This document shows positions 25,944-34,002 of a DNA stretch of 41,980 nucleotides, one piece after another. Both the position numbers and the translations under genes were made by a program. The stretch lies in IMG/VR virus record IMGVR_UViG_3300035181_001389, positions 1 to 41,980 of that record; one strand, written 5' to 3'. Origin of the DNA: a virus. Position 1 is the stretch's first letter. Each line of letters opens with the position of its first letter. The notes under the pieces were generated by a model that was not told the DNA's origin, made no database searches, and was given only the letters and a program-made list of their open reading frames with translations.

Positions 25944-27097
25944 GCGTTTAAATGACCTATAAAAGTTGTAATATTTGAAATATCACTATTAAAATAATCA
26001 GTAACTGAACTTTTATAGTATGCTAAAATAGCTGGTGTAGAATCATCAAGTTCTGTGTCTAAATCAGGCTGTAAGTAATATTGCATTCTATAATTGTATA
26101 TATTTGACAATGTATAATTAGCTGCAATATTTAATTCTTGTGCAGCAATCTCTTGTGGACCTGTGCTCATTGCACCAAGCAGATACATAATCAAATTGGC
26201 ACCTTCTAGTGCACCTAGATTATTTGCAAGCGTTTGTAAATTTTTAACTTGTTTTGAAGATAATTTCCACTTTTCAGCATAACCTTTTGGGTCAAGGTTT
26301 AAATGCATTATTTCTTTTTTAGCTTTAGCCAATGTAGTTGTAGCTGGAAAACCAACATCACCCAAACCAGTTCCGACTGATAAAACACAAGATCTATTGG
26401 CAACTGGTTTTATTGCTTTTGCTATTGCTAAGGCAAAAGATGCAGGATTGTTTTGCGTTACTCCCCCATCAATATATGTGTTTGCACCAATGTTCCATGG
26501 TGCAAAGTACAATGGAGCCGCACTTGTTGCCATGCCAACATCTGTCATCAATGTATTTTGACCACCGAGTACAGGAACAACGCTGCTATTAGAAAAATAA
26601 ACAGGTGTATTTGTTGTTTGTGCATAATCAGGGTTGGCATCATTTTTTTCAAAAGAAGTAACAATCACGTTTGTTAAAGCATTTTGCAAAGTGTTTGACC
26701 CGAATGTAGTTGTCAAACCTGAGTTTAGCCGCTTAGTACCTATCCCCGGTGTGTTGCTAGGGTAAAAAGTAGGATCGCTAAATGGTCCACCAACAATAGT
26801 ATTTATTTTAGTTAATGTTGACGGTTGGCTTGACGGAGTAGAAGTGCTTGTTGTAAATATCCATTGCCCGTCATTTGTAAAAAAACCGCTTATATCTGAT
26901 GGCGAAAGACCTATTGAATACGCCATTGCTTGAATTCCACCAATAGAACTACCTGCTATAACATCAAAATACTTCCATATTTCATTGGGGTTTATGCCCC
27001 ACTGTTGGACAAATAAATCCATAAAAACACAAGAGATATAGCCTCGCATCCCGCCACCATCAAGAGATAACACCCGTACTGTATTTGGATCTGACAT
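25940..27097 (-). CDS. patatin-like phospholipase
   Basis: A 385-aa enzyme of the patatin family with a Ser-Asp dyad. The oxyanion-hole motif is DGGGMRG (13-19), the nucleophile is Ser51 in GSSIG (49-53), and the catalytic Asp is D210 in the DGG motif (YIDGGVTQNNPA). All key residues are intact. Family members release fatty acids from phospholipids and include secreted effectors such as VipD and rickettsial Pat1. There is no signal peptide. The gene lies between the tail accessory genes and the fibre gene, overlapping the fibre start by four bases, which suggests a late, possibly virion-associated enzyme. Confidence 0.9.
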   Translation of the reverse strand: MSDPNTVRVLSLDGGGMRGYISCVFMDLFVQQWGINPNEIWKYFDVIAGSSIGGIQAMAYSIGLSPSDISGFFTNDGQWIFTTSTSTPSSQPSTLTKINTIVGGPFSDPTFYPSNTPGIGTKRLNSGLTTTFGSNTLQNALTNVIVTSFEKNDANPDYAQTTNTPVYFSNSSVVPVLGGQNTLMTDVGMATSAAPLYFAPWNIGANTYIDGGVTQNNPASFALAIAKAIKPVANRSCVLSVGTGLGDVGFPATTTLAKAKKEIMHLNLDPKGYAEKWKLSSKQVKNLQTLANNLGALEGANLIMYLLGAMSTGPQEIAAQELNIAANYTLSNIYNYRMQYYLQPDLDTELDDSTPAILAYYKSSVTDYFNSDISNITTFIGHLNA

Positions 27098-27119
27098 TTT
27101 AAAACCTTATAGTTATAAG

Positions 27120-27383
27120 TTAATCAACCGCCTCCCAAGTGGTTGTAGGAGCATTTGGATTCACCATAACACCTGCTTGTGGGGGTCTTGGGTTTGGTAA
27201 TGGGAACGGATCGGCTTTTATTATAGGGGTTCTTAATTGTTCTTGAGGAACATCTAACCACTTTTGACCTACCCATAAACCTGTCCATATTTTACCGTCA
27301 CCTGCCCACTCAAATTGTCTGTACAATTTCTCAAACATTTCACTTGAGTAATCACACTGGTACCTACGTCTTTCAATTTTCAT
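27120..27383 (-). CDS. hypothetical small late protein, 87 aa
   Basis: An 87-aa protein rich in tryptophan and proline (FEWAGDGKIWTGLWVGQKWLD, then PFPLPNPRPPQAG). Its start overlaps the end of the tail accessory factor gene by 11 bases, supporting translational coupling. A signature of this kind is common in small podovirus virion proteins beside gp4-like genes, but no name can be given. Confidence 0.65.
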   Translation of the reverse strand: MKIERRRYQCDYSSEMFEKLYRQFEWAGDGKIWTGLWVGQKWLDVPQEQLRTPIIKADPFPLPNPRPPQAGVMVNPNAPTTTWEAVD

Positions 27384-28467
27384 AATAACTACCTATGTCA
27401 TAGTTTATAGTCAAATCAACATTTTCACTATCGTTAGCTGTTGCAACACTGAATGCTTGTTCATATTCATTTTTCATTTCAGCAGCAACTGCTGGATTAT
27501 ATTTAATCGCAAGCATCCACGTTAAACCCCATGTAAGCGCAGGCAACATACGGGAGGGTACGTCAGTAATATTGTAAAAACCGCCTGCATCTTGCATTAT
27601 ATTGACATATGAGTATTGAAGAACTTGATAAGAACTAGTAGGGGGGTACCACATGTTTAACACAGGATTAATTTGTTTATTAAAATAATAACAACTCGGC
27701 TTACCTTGCGCAAACTTTTGAGAAAAAGATAAATAAGTATCTCTGCTAACTGGGCTTAATTTTAAATCAGTTATATTATTAGTAAAATAAATTTCCTGAA
27801 TACTTAAAATTTCTCCCCCTGTTTCTCTAATTCTATAATATCTAGCGGCAACAGGTACTATGACATCAAACCAAACAGTAATATCAGTTTTAAACACTTG
27901 TTGTGGGATATTTAATAAAGGTAACCAATCAACACTGTTGTTAGAAACTTCTACTACTAATGTGTACGAGGTTTCAGTGTTTGAACATATTCCAACAAAG
28001 TTTATTTGTTGTGTGATATTAGTGCCGTTATTAGTTCCATAATCGTATGAAATGTTTCCGTTAACAACATTTTGAATACATCCATCGGATAATACACCAT
28101 CAAAAGCTTGTTCAGCATCACCACCACCTAAACCATCATAGGTTGTACCTTGGTTTGATTCTGGTGTTCCGTTTAATTGGCGTGTAAATTGCCTTAAGTT
28201 TACTAACAAAATATCAGTTATTGTAGAACTCATTGAATATTGTGACTGCCCCGTATTTAAAGACAAATATGCAGTATTCAAAGTCCATAAATTTATAGAT
28301 TTGCTTATCCAGTCTAATAATAAAAGATTTAAACTTCTTCTAGCTGAATTTAGTTTTACAGGAACTAATTGCTCAGGAGATATTCCAAGGCGCTCAAAAC
28401 ATTCTGTAATTAACTCATCATTTTCCAACGATTGAAAATTGTATGTAGAAGAAGTAACTAAAGCCAT
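27373..28467 (-). CDS. P22 gp4-like tail accessory factor with inserted F5/8 type C-like domain
   Basis: A 364-aa protein. The N-terminal part (ECFERLGISPEQLVPVKLNS, LLLDWISKSINLW) and C-terminal part (RMLPALTWGLTWMLAIKYNP) match the helical core of P22 gp4-type head-completion proteins that bind the portal. Between them, residues about 110-220 form a beta insert resembling discoidin/F5/8 type C domains (QAFDGVLSDGC, VSNNSVDWLPL, AARYYRIRETGG). I chose the ATG at 28467, which overlaps the preceding small gene's TGA (TGATG); a GTG at 28470 is also in frame. The insert probably gives the connector a carbohydrate-binding or structural appendage. Confidence 0.75.
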   Translation of the reverse strand: MALVTSSTYNFQSLENDELITECFERLGISPEQLVPVKLNSARRSLNLLLLDWISKSINLWTLNTAYLSLNTGQSQYSMSSTITDILLVNLRQFTRQLNGTPESNQGTTYDGLGGGDAEQAFDGVLSDGCIQNVVNGNISYDYGTNNGTNITQQINFVGICSNTETSYTLVVEVSNNSVDWLPLLNIPQQVFKTDITVWFDVIVPVAARYYRIRETGGEILSIQEIYFTNNITDLKLSPVSRDTYLSFSQKFAQGKPSCYYFNKQINPVLNMWYPPTSSYQVLQYSYVNIMQDAGGFYNITDVPSRMLPALTWGLTWMLAIKYNPAVAAEMKNEYEQAFSVATANDSENVDLTINYDIGSYYEN

Positions 28468-28592
28468 CACATACCATTGTTGTTAGGTCGTTTTACTATT
28501 TTTTTTAATTCAGTTTTTTTTGTAAGATTAAGCAAAGGTTTTTTACCTGCCGCAAAACTGTTTTGTAATTCGCCTTTAATTTTTTTTATCAT
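28467..28592 (-). CDS. small basic protein, 41 aa
   Basis: A 41-aa frame with an AAGG ribosome binding site six bases upstream of the ATG, one base after the preceding stop (TAATATG) and ending in TGATG with the next gene. The coupling on both sides supports translation. The product is lysine-rich (MIKKIKGELQNSFAAGKKPL) without a membrane span. No family is recognised. Confidence 0.65.
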   Translation of the reverse strand: MIKKIKGELQNSFAAGKKPLLNLTKKTELKKIVKRPNNNGM

Positions 28593-28593
28593 A

Positions 28594-29355
28594 TTAACCT
28601 TGCGAAACCTCAATAAAAACAGGCACTAACGCAGGGACAACACCAGCTAAAGTTGTTAAATATACAATAACTGCGCCAAACGGACATGTTGTTTGCACAT
28701 TAAAACCATTTGATAGTTGCACCGCAGTATAAGGACCTTTCGCTGCTCCAGTTATTGGAATAGGGACATAATTATTGTTTCTTGTAGCACTGGTTAATGA
28801 TGTATTTGTTAACGGACCAGTAAAACCATTACCACCAACACCATATACATTTAATTGACCTGCTGCCCATCCTGCACCTACTGCACCTACTGCGTTTACA
28901 AATACATTACACAAAGTATTTGGTTGTCCGTTGTCAGCTAAACTATTTGCATTTTGTAAAACAATAGCTATAGAAGATCCAGAGCCTATTGCTACATCTT
29001 GCGCAAACGCAACTCCTCCGACAACAGTTATGTTTGTAACAATATCAAACAAGGTATTGCTGTAAACTGTAGTTGCATTAGGACCCACTATTGTTTCACT
29101 AACACGCATTCCCCCACTAATACCAGCTATAGTATAGCTGGTTGGGGAATTGTTTGCAGCACTAGTAATGCTGATATTTGAAGAATATCCACTAGCAATA
29201 AAAGACACTTGCCCGTTTGCTGAGACTAAGGGTCCATTTAACAAGAGCATGTTGTAATTACTACGGTTTGGATTTGCCCCATTAGGGTAGTTTGCAACTG
29301 AAGCAGCTGTTGAAACAGTTGTGGGAATGTTAATGGATTTTTTAAAAACAGTCAT
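28594..29355 (-). CDS. putative virion protein, 253 aa
   Basis: A beta-rich, Ala/Gly/Asn/Thr-rich protein with few charges (ITSAANNSPTSYTIAGISGG, later VGAVGAGWAAGQLNVYGVGG). It sits in the run between the major capsid protein and the tail accessory factor, where podoviruses encode head decoration or tail components. No membrane span or known motif. The composition fits a surface-exposed virion protein, but the role is unproven. Confidence 0.6.
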   Translation of the reverse strand: MTVFKKSINIPTTVSTAASVANYPNGANPNRSNYNMLLLNGPLVSANGQVSFIASGYSSNISITSAANNSPTSYTIAGISGGMRVSETIVGPNATTVYSNTLFDIVTNITVVGGVAFAQDVAIGSGSSIAIVLQNANSLADNGQPNTLCNVFVNAVGAVGAGWAAGQLNVYGVGGNGFTGPLTNTSLTSATRNNNYVPIPITGAAKGPYTAVQLSNGFNVQTTCPFGAVIVYLTTLAGVVPALVPVFIEVSQG

Positions 29356-29469
29356 TTATTTCTTTCCAGTTGGTTTGACAGGTTCTTTTTTTACATCGAC
29401 AGTCTTAACGCCTTTTTTAGGGGCGTTTTTGAAAAGAATGTCGGCTAATGCTCTGCTGTGACTAGCCAT
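29356..29469 (-). CDS. small basic protein, 37 aa
   Basis: A 37-aa frame with a good ribosome binding site (AGAGGT five bases before the ATG) and its stop directly abutting the next ATG (TAAATG). It lies between the major capsid gene and the 253-aa gene. The product is helical then Lys/Pro-rich (ASHSRALADILFKNAPKKG). The tight packing supports it as a gene; function unknown. Confidence 0.65.
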   Translation of the reverse strand: MASHSRALADILFKNAPKKGVKTVDVKKEPVKPTGKK

Positions 29470-29477
29470 ATATACCT

Positions 29478-30401
29478 CTATGCACCTGTTAATGCAAAAG
29501 CACAACGCCAGTTAGTTACACCAAAAGAATATCTTTCTTTTGCCGCAAACCACATATCTCTTGTTGTATTATCCATCCAGTTCCAAGGCTCTAGTTTATC
29601 ACGCTCATAGTGAATTAAACCTCTCTCTGCATCAGTAATAACAATTGCTAAGTTAGGATTTGTTAAATAATTGTTAACAACATAACCTTTAGGTAAAAAA
29701 CCACCACTAACAATAGAGTTAACATCGTTAACTCCTGCAAAAGCGTTGTTATTAACCGTTCCAATAGAAGTCTTATATGTACTGCCAATAAGAATCTCAG
29801 CAGCAAATTGATTTGCAGATCCTACCATGAGTTTTTGACCCATGTTGTTAGTTAATATCCCGCTTAATTGTTTGAAGTTTTGAATACCAACAATAGCTGC
29901 TTGCAAACCAACTTCACTAAGCGCAACAGGAGCAACGTTAGTACAAGTCTCACCGTTGTCTAGCGGATGAGCATTATTAAAGAACGAAACACCATCAGCT
30001 GTTAACTGAGTGGTTGTGCCAAAATTAAACACGTTAGCTGCAACTTGAGATTTGGCTGCTCTAAGCGAATTTCTAAGCGCAATTAAGTGTTGTGGAAACT
30101 GACCCGCATACAAGTTATCTTTCATTGCTTCCTCAGTAATTGAGAATGAAAGACCATATGTTGTATGCATATATGTAGTCTGATATCTTACGCTCATTGT
30201 ATCTTGAGCAACTGACATTCCCTCAGCTTTTACTTGTGCAATGCCTAGTGATTTGAATTCATCTTCAAATTCCATTTTTTTGTCAGAAGTATATGTTGTA
30301 TATACTGCTTTCCATTGATCAGGATAAGTGTCATAGTTACCAATTACGGCTTTGACGCCAGGTCTAAGCAATGGGTAAATCGATGCGGTGCTTATTGCCA
30401 T
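29478..30401 (-). CDS. major capsid protein, HK97 fold (Mu gpT-like)
   Basis: A 307-aa protein with the pattern of the Mu gpT-type major head subunits found in many podoviruses: N-terminal ALRPGV-like LLRPGVKAVIG, DKKMEFEDEF, an E-loop segment (about residues 53-83), then YGLSFSITEEAMKDN, FFNNAHPLDNG, GQKLMVGSANQFAAEIL and a C-terminal IVITDAERGLIHYERD. It is the shell-forming subunit. It follows a probable decoration gene and a strong promoter at 31639-31667. The 231-aa protein at 41155-41850 resembles it from the YTTY block to the C-terminus. Confidence 0.88.
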   Translation of the reverse strand: MAISTASIYPLLRPGVKAVIGNYDTYPDQWKAVYTTYTSDKKMEFEDEFKSLGIAQVKAEGMSVAQDTMSVRYQTTYMHTTYGLSFSITEEAMKDNLYAGQFPQHLIALRNSLRAAKSQVAANVFNFGTTTQLTADGVSFFNNAHPLDNGETCTNVAPVALSEVGLQAAIVGIQNFKQLSGILTNNMGQKLMVGSANQFAAEILIGSTYKTSIGTVNNNAFAGVNDVNSIVSGGFLPKGYVVNNYLTNPNLAIVITDAERGLIHYERDKLEPWNWMDNTTRDMWFAAKERYSFGVTNWRCAFALTGA

Positions 30402-30432
30402 TTTATATTACCTTTTATTATATTTTTTTATA

Positions 30433-31467
30433 TTATACTACAGTTACACCGGTATTTCCTGGCTTATTAGCGTGATTATTGATTGTAACCAACACATTCA
30501 GGAAAGGAGTATTAAAATAATTACCAGCAGTAGCTACGTTACTAGGTTGACCATATGTCGCAGGAACATTTTTTGGATTAGGAGTAAAACCTAACACTCT
30601 TAAGTTACCAGCAGCTGCCGGCGCTTGGGAGTAATCATTCGACCCATTTATCACTATTGGATTAGCTGCTGTATAAGCTAATGATGGACAAGCATAAAAT
30701 GTAGATGTCCCCCATGGATTACCACCTAACGCTACGTTTCCTTGATTAGCTAAAAGAGGGTTATTTCTATAACCAGCCACGACAGGTCCGCCGTTTTGCC
30801 AACTTGTAATTCCTGTCATTGTTGTACTGGCGCCAACTGCACCTGCTGCGGCAACGCTACTACCAGTCATTAAAGTTATATTACTACCTATAACACGGCT
30901 ATTACCAATAGTTGGTACAGCACCAGCTACCGCCGCACCTGTATCGGGCCAAGTCACATCTTGTATTTGTAAACAAGGTAAAAGTGCAAATTGGGTTGGA
31001 GCAGCAAACATTGCCCCTGTATAGCAGCTTAGCTGAATATCATAAACAACGTAAGGATCGTCACAAATAAGAGCCGTTACAGGTGCACCATTTGTTGCTG
31101 TACCAGCTTGCCAATATTCTTGAGATACCCACGTGCCATTAGGGGTGTAATATTCACATCCTTGGAAAACACCCACTATAGGTTGCCCGGCTACTGCGTT
31201 TAAACCAACAACAGTACTTGCGTTACCCGCCGCTGCTGGGGTAACAATTGGATTATATAACATGATCTCAGATTGTTTGCCTTGATAACCGTTGGCAGCA
31301 ACGGTATATTGGAGAGCTTGTGGTACGTATATTACAGGATCACCCTTATTTAAACTAAGGCTGTTTCCAGATATAGTATAACCGCTGTTTATTTTAATGT
31401 CATCAACACCACTGATTAGATGACCATATGTTCTTAAGCCAAACGGGCTATTTATGCCGTACGCCAT
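30433..31467 (-). CDS. probable capsid decoration/structural protein, 344 aa
   Basis: A beta-rich protein of low charge, rich in Ala, Gly and Asn. It includes NKGDPVIYVP near residue 40 and a DDPYVVYDIQLSC block near residue 137 seen in head-associated proteins of podoviruses. It lies immediately upstream of the major capsid gene and is the first gene after the strong promoter, implying high expression in step with the capsid. A cement or decoration role is the best guess. No signal sequence or membrane span is present. Confidence 0.65.
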   Translation of the reverse strand: MAYGINSPFGLRTYGHLISGVDDIKINSGYTISGNSLSLNKGDPVIYVPQALQYTVAANGYQGKQSEIMLYNPIVTPAAAGNASTVVGLNAVAGQPIVGVFQGCEYYTPNGTWVSQEYWQAGTATNGAPVTALICDDPYVVYDIQLSCYTGAMFAAPTQFALLPCLQIQDVTWPDTGAAVAGAVPTIGNSRVIGSNITLMTGSSVAAAGAVGASTTMTGITSWQNGGPVVAGYRNNPLLANQGNVALGGNPWGTSTFYACPSLAYTAANPIVINGSNDYSQAPAAAGNLRVLGFTPNPKNVPATYGQPSNVATAGNYFNTPFLNVLVTINNHANKPGNTGVTVV

Positions 31468-31638
31468 ATTTTTTTACCATAAGTATAATTATTAAGAAAT
31501 TTTGTAAATTATCTATTGAAGGTTAGATTTACCCATGAAGTTTTTAGCTTCCCGTAATGTAACGGCATTTAGCTTTTTGCAGAGGAAAAGCTTAACTCAA
31601 AGACACCCTTATAGTTGTGGTAAAACTTAATCCATTAC

Positions 31639-31667
31639 AGATTACCAAAAATAATTAACAGTGTCAA
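31639..31667 (-). promoter_or_regulatory. strong sigma70 promoter for the capsid genes, with long leader
   Basis: On the minus strand TTGACA (31662-31667), 17-base spacer and TAATCT (31639-31644). Transcription would start near 31632, giving a leader of about 165 bases before the ATG at 31467. The interval 31468-31681 holds only this promoter and leader, which contains a weak AGCTTTT/AAAAGCT hairpin. Confidence 0.7.
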
Positions 31668-31681
31668 CACAATATTAATTA

Positions 31682-31849
31682 TTAAAACTTATTTAATTTT
31701 CTGATATAATCTTGTAAAGCTTTTCTAGAGCCACAAACAAAGTTCATCCTACCTATAACCGTACTCCAATAACCTTTTGTTGTGGCTTTTTTTAAAGAAC
31801 ATAAATCAGGGATCCAGATGTCACCGTCGTAATATAATTTTTCATACAT
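31682..31849 (-). CDS. small protein of 55 aa
   Basis: A 55-aa frame starting eight bases inside the end of the 186-aa gene (ATGTATGA overlap) and ending just before the capsid promoter. It has YYDGDIWIPDLC near the N-terminus and a basic helical C-terminus (CGSRKALQDYIRKLNKF). The shape suggests a compact HTH-like protein, but I do not claim a family. Translational coupling to the upstream gene supports it. Confidence 0.6.
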   Translation of the reverse strand: MYEKLYYDGDIWIPDLCSLKKATTKGYWSTVIGRMNFVCGSRKALQDYIRKLNKF

Positions 31850-32402
31850 ATTGCTTATAAAAAAACCTATCTAGTCGTGAAGAAGGTTTCCATACACGTT
31901 TAATATCTGGTGATGTTATTTCTAAAGAACCATATGTTATAAAATCAAATCCTCTAGACATAACATTAGGGTTTGTAAACAGATAAGATCCGAAATACCC
32001 TAATGTTGCCCCCTTCCAGTAATCTTTGCCTAGTTCTTTGGCTGTACAACTATTAGGAATCCGTCCTTTTATAGTAATTAAACCTAGTCTTGCTTTGTTT
32101 ACAATCTCAGCTATTGCGTGCTCTTCTCTCGAGAAGTACCTAAAATCATATTCTCTAGATAGACCCCATAACGATTTATTTATTAAATAATCTACTGCTT
32201 CTTCTAGGTCAATTGGTCTTATAGGTTGTGGTTTTGGTCGATGATCATTGATAGCACAAAATACTAACCAAAAAAAACATGCGAACATCATACAATCAAA
32301 AAACAATTGACTATGCATCCAAACAGGTATGTTTGTTATCCCGAATAATTCTAACCAGTCGCCAAACTTTGATGTAATAATTTCTGGTGAGTCTTGTAAC
32401 AT
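31842..32402 (-). CDS. hypothetical protein with one membrane span, 186 aa
   Basis: A 186-aa protein with a hydrophobic, cysteine-containing segment at about residues 28-45 (LFFDCMMFACFFWLVFCAI), then a mixed soluble domain rich in Tyr and Arg ending RLDRFFYKQYV. No signal cleavage site is obvious. It lies between the fibre-tip protein and the capsid promoter. It may be a membrane-directed late protein (lysis or exclusion), but no family is recognised. Confidence 0.6.
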   Translation of the reverse strand: MLQDSPEIITSKFGDWLELFGITNIPVWMHSQLFFDCMMFACFFWLVFCAINDHRPKPQPIRPIDLEEAVDYLINKSLWGLSREYDFRYFSREEHAIAEIVNKARLGLITIKGRIPNSCTAKELGKDYWKGATLGYFGSYLFTNPNVMSRGFDFITYGSLEITSPDIKRVWKPSSRLDRFFYKQYV

Positions 32403-32423
32403 GGTTGAAAACCTGTATAAAAA

Positions 32424-33560
32424 TTAATTTAAAGAAAATATTATCACAGACACGCCCTCTGGTATATCTTGCAAAATCTCACCAGATGCATCAGTTAGCA
32501 CAATGACAACTGATCCTTGTTGCCTAACAACATCGTAACCAATTCTTGTTTGTAATGGTGGGGTGCTATTATTATTCGAACAGGTAATAAACACAACGTA
32601 GTTTTCATTCCCCATTTGGTTTGTGAAAATTATTGTATATTGATTATTAGTATTATCATATGTCACATTTGACACATTAAAACCTGATGTTAAATTTATT
32701 AATCCAGAAGTATTGGTAAACCTACACCAAGCCTTAGCAACATTAGGTGAGCTGAAACTGCCCTCAACCGATAAATTATTAACAGTTAGACTGCCCGATA
32801 TATCAATTATCACACTGTTTAAATTGATAACCGAAGCACTTCCATTTGAAGTAATACTAAGTACACTATTTTCATCAATATTTGAAATTAAATCATTGGC
32901 AATAATAATATTTCCTATTATTGCTTGCGCAATATTAATATTTTCATTTAGATCAATGACGGGGTCTCCCATTTCCCCGTTTGGATTTGCTATAACAATA
33001 TTTGTACCGTTGTTAAGTGAAACAACCCCCCATGGCAACTCATTAGCTTGGTTTATTACAACAAGCCCCGGAATATAGTTCCCTAATGCTTGTATTGTTG
33101 AAACAATTGCAGGTAAGGAAATATCAACTGCACCACTAGGAGGGGTGATTTGACCATTTAATACAACAATAGAATCATCGTCACTTGTAATATTTAAATT
33201 AGAAATACCATTTACCCCACCACCAAAAGGAATTATTCGCCAAAGCCCATTAGGATTACCATTACCATATAAGTAAATTGTTATAACTTGCCCTGCGTTT
33301 ATTGTGAGTAACGTTGTTATCGTATCGTTTAGAACAACATTAAATGCATTTGAACCCACATTATTAAACGTTATTGAAAACCCAGGGTTAGTTAAAGTAC
33401 TATTAGGTAAAAAAACACTTAAATTAACAATAGTTGCTGATACGTCAATCATATCAGTAACTGTTACATTGTTAACATTTGACGAATACGGATAATCCAA
33501 TTGAACATTTGTTGTCATCGTCAATTCTTGACAAGTTCCTGATGGTGGGTAAAATGCCAT
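32424..33560 (-). CDS. putative fibre/receptor-binding tip protein, 378 aa
   Basis: A beta-rich protein. The first 250 residues form repetitive beta segments (IDVSATIVNLSVFLP, NIIIANDLISNIDENSVLSI). The C-terminal ~100 residues have the pattern of a phage fibre tip domain: AKAWCRFTNTSGLINLTSGF, NVSNVTYDNTNNQYTIIFTN, then NYVVFITCSNNN. That domain commonly ends tail fibres and binds receptors. Its place between scaffold and decoration genes is unusual; it may be a head fibre rather than a tail fibre. Confidence 0.7.
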   Translation of the reverse strand: MAFYPPSGTCQELTMTTNVQLDYPYSSNVNNVTVTDMIDVSATIVNLSVFLPNSTLTNPGFSITFNNVGSNAFNVVLNDTITTLLTINAGQVITIYLYGNGNPNGLWRIIPFGGGVNGISNLNITSDDDSIVVLNGQITPPSGAVDISLPAIVSTIQALGNYIPGLVVINQANELPWGVVSLNNGTNIVIANPNGEMGDPVIDLNENINIAQAIIGNIIIANDLISNIDENSVLSITSNGSASVINLNSVIIDISGSLTVNNLSVEGSFSSPNVAKAWCRFTNTSGLINLTSGFNVSNVTYDNTNNQYTIIFTNQMGNENYVVFITCSNNNSTPPLQTRIGYDVVRQQGSVVIVLTDASGEILQDIPEGVSVIIFSLN

Positions 33561-34000
33561 TATCTAACTGTACCTATTGTATGGTTTTTTGGATCACGAA
33601 AATTATAAGCAGCGTGAGTTGTTACCCTCTCCCGTGCCTGTTTATTGCTTTTTTCATTTTCTGCAGCACAGAGCTCACTTTCTCTTTCTACAAGTACAAC
33701 ATCCCCTTGACAAACATATTGACTGGACAACGGATTTCTTCCTAAAATATCACACATACGGGTTGGGTCTCTGTCAATAGGAACAGGTCTCCACCCTTTT
33801 ACTAACGCAATATCTAGCGCACTGTCATGTTGACCCCTAATGCTAGTTCTTTCCCAATACTGATCAAAACCTTCTCTTTTTAGATGTTCAGGTATATCGA
33901 TTGGGCTAGTGTAATTCATTTTATAAGGTTTTGATGTTCTTCCCATTTCAGTTTCAATTGACCTTTTTTCCAAAGCTCTTGATCCTCTTTCGTTTGTCAT
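33560..34000 (-). CDS. putative virion-associated protein, 146 aa
   Basis: A 146-aa protein with a conserved-looking IDIPEHLKREGFDQYWERTS block near residue 35, followed by WRPVPIDRDP and a basic C-terminal region. Proteins with this block occur beside scaffold genes in podoviruses, but I cannot name it. It abuts the fibre-like gene (stop/start overlap) and follows the scaffold-like gene by two bases. Confidence 0.6.
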   Translation of the reverse strand: MTNERGSRALEKRSIETEMGRTSKPYKMNYTSPIDIPEHLKREGFDQYWERTSIRGQHDSALDIALVKGWRPVPIDRDPTRMCDILGRNPLSSQYVCQGDVVLVERESELCAAENEKSNKQARERVTTHAAYNFRDPKNHTIGTVR

Positions 34001-34002
34001 AA

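Noticed and set aside
31509-31568. 19-codon frame in the capsid leader (minus strand)
   Set aside because: It has an ATG but no ribosome binding site; leader peptide cannot be supported.
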